Source of the DNA: Staphylococcus sp. IVB6240
Lineage (GTDB): Bacteria; Bacillota; Bacilli; Staphylococcales; Staphylococcaceae
Reading direction: 5' to 3'
Length of the DNA stretch: 64,000 bases
Assembly: GCF_025558425.1 (NCBI RefSeq)
Contig: NZ_CP094718.1
Coordinates: forward strand, 558,001 to 622,000
The position numbers were made by a program, and so were the translations under genes. Within the stretch, counting starts at the first letter, position 1. The number at the start of each line of letters is the position of its first letter. This document shows positions 62,369 through 64,000 of this stretch, piece after piece. The notes under the pieces are model-generated. The model was not told the origin of the DNA and made no database searches. It saw nothing but the letters and a program-made list of their open reading frames with translations.

Positions 62369-62764
62369 ATGGTAACATTATTTACTTCACCAAGTTGCAC
62401 ATCTTGCCGTAAAGCGAAAGCATGGTTACAAGAACATGACATTCCGTATACGGAGCGAAATATTTTCTCTGAGCATTTAACTTTAGATGAAATCAAAGAG
62501 ATCCTTAAAATGACTGAAGATGGAACAGATGAAATTATCTCAACACGTTCAAAAACTTATCAAAAGTTAAACGTGGATATCGATTCATTACCACTTCAAG
62601 ATTTATACACAATCATTCAAGATAACCCAGGTATCTTGCGTCGTCCAATCATCCTAGACGAGAAGAGATTACAAGTTGGTTACAATGAAGATGAAATTCG
62701 CCGTTTCCTACCACGTAAAGTGCGTACGTTCCAATTGCTTGAAGCACAACGTATGGTAGACTAA
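62369..62764 (+). CDS. spx: Global regulator Spx (ArsC-like)
   Basis: 131 residues beginning [19 protein letters not shown] with the redox CxxC switch at residues 10-13. [29 protein letters not shown] includes the RPI and RNA-polymerase alpha-subunit contact region. It interacts with RNA polymerase to control disulfide-stress genes and is degraded by ClpXP. GTG 62360 is in frame, but TAGGAGAGTGA serves ATG 62369. Monocistronic. The sequence is close to identical to other staphylococcal Spx proteins. Confidence 0.95.
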   Translation: MVTLFTSPSCTSCRKAKAWLQEHDIPYTERNIFSEHLTLDEIKEILKMTEDGTDEIISTRSKTYQKLNVDIDSLPLQDLYTIIQDNPGILRRPIILDEKRLQVGYNEDEIRRFLPRKVRTFQLLEAQRMVD

Positions 62765-62837
62765 CTTAATTTTTGAAGACACTTTTTTAATTTAAATATT
62801 TGACTATTCATGGTTGATTGCGTCCGTGAGTAGACAC

Positions 62838-62869
62838 GAAACAGTGCGTCGCATGCGTGCTGTTTTTTT
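62838..62869 (+). terminator. Intrinsic terminator after spx
   Basis: ACAGTGCG (62841-62848) pairs with CGTGCTGT (62856-62863) through two wobbles, then seven T. Confidence 0.7.
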
Positions 62870-62976
62870 GTTATCATTTTATAGATTAATGGATGATATG
62901 CTTCAGAAAAAGTAGATTTTTGGCGTGATTTGGCCAGCTCATATATAGGCAATTTTATTTAGAAAAATATGCAATA

Positions 62977-62985
62977 TGATATAAT
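62977..62985 (+). promoter_or_regulatory. mecA extended -10
   Basis: TGATATAAT at 62977-62985, with no good -35, precedes mecA by a leader of about 105 bases. Confidence 0.5.
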
Positions 62986-63095
62986 AAAGATGTAAAAATC
63001 AGTATCACAAATAGCAGAAACAAAAAAATTGTATTTTTAAAGATGATTTCATACAATAAGTATACTATTCATCAACTGTAAAGGAGTGTGATGAT

Positions 63096-63800
63096 ATGAG
63101 AATAGAGCGCATTGATGATATGACAGTTAAATTATTTATCACTTATACAGATATAGAAGCACGTGGATTTAGACGTGAAGATTTATGGACGAACCGTAAG
63201 CGCGGTGAAGAGTTCTTCTGGTCTGTCATGGAAGAAGTCAATGAAGAAGAGGATTTTGTTGTAGAGGGACCATTATGGATTCAAGTACACGCTTTTGAAA
63301 AGGGCGTGGAAGTGACGATTTCGAAATCAAAAAATGAACCAGAAATGGGTATGTCAGATGACATGAACGCATTTGAAGAAATTGACAACCATTTAAGTGA
63401 TCTTTTATCAAATTCTTTCAAAGAACCAGAAGCACATGAAGAGAATCATGCAACGAAGAAAGAACAAAAAACGCGTAAAAGTGTATCTAGTGGTAAAGTA
63501 CCATTGACGCAAACAGCTATCTTTAAGTTTGATGATTTAGAATCAGTCATTGCTTATGCACATCGCCATAATCAACAATTAACACAATTTGAAGATTTAC
63601 TTTATATGTTAGATCAACAGTATTATTACGTTATACACTTTGATGCAAGTGTAACAGAAGAAGAAATTCATAATTTCTATAGTCAAATGTTAGAATTTGC
63701 GTCATTGAGTGATAAGACAGAGTTATATCTAAATGATTACGGTAAAATTGTTATGAGTTATAACGTCACTGAACAAGTGAAACGATACTTTACATTATAA
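63096..63800 (+). CDS. mecA: Adaptor protein MecA
   Basis: 234 residues, the ClpC adaptor (unrelated to the methicillin-resistance gene of the same name). The N-terminal substrate-binding domain starts MRIERIDDMTVKLFITYTD with RGFRREDLWTNRKRGEEFFW. An acidic linker (about residues 90-135) leads to the C-terminal ClpC-binding domain, FKFDDLESVIAYAHRH and YVIHFDASVTEEEIHNFYS. AAAGGAGTGTG precedes the ATG. Next to coiA, as in other Bacillales. Confidence 0.94.
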   Translation: MRIERIDDMTVKLFITYTDIEARGFRREDLWTNRKRGEEFFWSVMEEVNEEEDFVVEGPLWIQVHAFEKGVEVTISKSKNEPEMGMSDDMNAFEEIDNHLSDLLSNSFKEPEAHEENHATKKEQKTRKSVSSGKVPLTQTAIFKFDDLESVIAYAHRHNQQLTQFEDLLYMLDQQYYYVIHFDASVTEEEIHNFYSQMLEFASLSDKTELYLNDYGKIVMSYNVTEQVKRYFTL

Positions 63801-63821
63801 AAACAGTGAAATGTTTATTTC

Positions 63822-63865
63822 AAAGCACATTGCAGACGATGAGTGTCTGTTGATGTGCTTTTTCT
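63822..63865 (+). terminator. Intrinsic terminator after mecA
   Basis: AAAGCACAT...CAGAC pairs with GTCTG...ATGTGCTTT around a seven-base loop, then T run. Confidence 0.9.
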
Positions 63866-63923
63866 ATTTAAATACAAAAGTAATTCATGAGGTTAATGCG
63901 TGTGATGGATTGAGGTGAATCAC

Positions 63924-64000
63924 ATGCTAACAGCCTTTAATGAACAAAAAGAACGTATTTTAGCACAGCATGCACAAAAAGAAATAACATACTTTTGTCC
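63924..64000 (+). CDS. coiA: Competence protein CoiA homologue, 5' end only
   Basis: Cut by the window end. The first 25 codons read MLTAFNEQKERILAQHAQKE and then ITYFC, the usual CoiA N terminus, after GAGGTGA. In naturally transformable Firmicutes CoiA promotes recombination of incoming DNA; it follows mecA in staphylococci. Confidence 0.8.
   Translation, partial: MLTAFNEQKERILAQHAQKEITYFC

Noticed and set aside
63096..63800. Methicillin resistance gene by name (mecA)
   Set aside because: The protein is the ClpC adaptor MecA, with no penicillin-binding protein motifs.

Overview
The window reads as a chromosomal segment of a Staphylococcus. The genes and their order match the conserved staphylococcal stretch pepA, mnh1, ppiB, rocD/gudB, argHG, pgi, spsB, addBA, cdr, clpB, sapS, fabHF, opp3, trpS, spx, mecA, coiA. 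The DNA is AT-rich, with strong AGGAGG-type ribosome sites and staphylococcal CcpA, CtsR, FapR, CodY, ArgR and MhqR-like operators. I cannot fix the species. It differs from the S. aureus layout in having no spsA before spsB, an arcB-arcC pair next to gudB, and an extra decayed argS-like gene.

Layout. 1-3.5 kb: leucyl aminopeptidase, an NhaC-type antiporter and a hotdog thioesterase. 3.5-8 kb: a decayed, AT-richer accessory patch with two group II intron-like fragments, a broken second arginyl-tRNA synthetase, an arginase-like C-terminal fragment, a frameshifted isochorismatase-like hydrolase, an intact-looking 55-residue membrane peptide and a GNAT gene with one nonsense codon. 8-14 kb: the complete seven-gene Mnh1 Na+/H+ antiporter operon on the minus strand. 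14-18.6 kb: kapB, ppiB, a DUF1871 gene, a quinone/electrophile-responsive mhq operon with two near-perfect operators, and an S1-domain regulator. 18.9-31 kb: an arginine/glutamate block with a frameshifted arginase, rocA, rocD, gudB, arcC, arcB split by an IS110-family element, argH and argG. 31-41 kb: pgi, spsB, addB and addA. 41-64 kb: housekeeping genes (FAH-family enzyme, YisL, CoA-disulfide reductase, HAD phosphatase, SufT, OatA-like acyltransferase, ClpB, SapS, FabH/FabF, the Opp3 peptide transporter, TrpS, Spx, MecA, start of CoiA).

How it fits together. Rocs, GudB, ArcB/ArcC and ArgG/ArgH form a local network around ornithine, arginine and glutamate. Catabolic members (rocA, gudB) carry cre sites at the predicted transcription starts, and the biosynthetic argGH operon carries two candidate ARG boxes over its promoter. 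Four arginine-related genes are damaged (argS-like, two arginase-like, arcB), while rocA, rocD, gudB, arcC, argG and argH look intact. Peptide import (Opp3, CodY box) and the ClpB, MecA and Spx genes lie further right.

Most of the window is ordinary core genome. I see no RNA operon, tRNA, CRISPR array or prophage. The least ordinary items are the IS110 element in arcB with a probable bridge-RNA region, the decaying 3.5-8 kb island, and a tandem 122-bp hairpin repeat inside the opp operon. I do not see a clearly new intact system.
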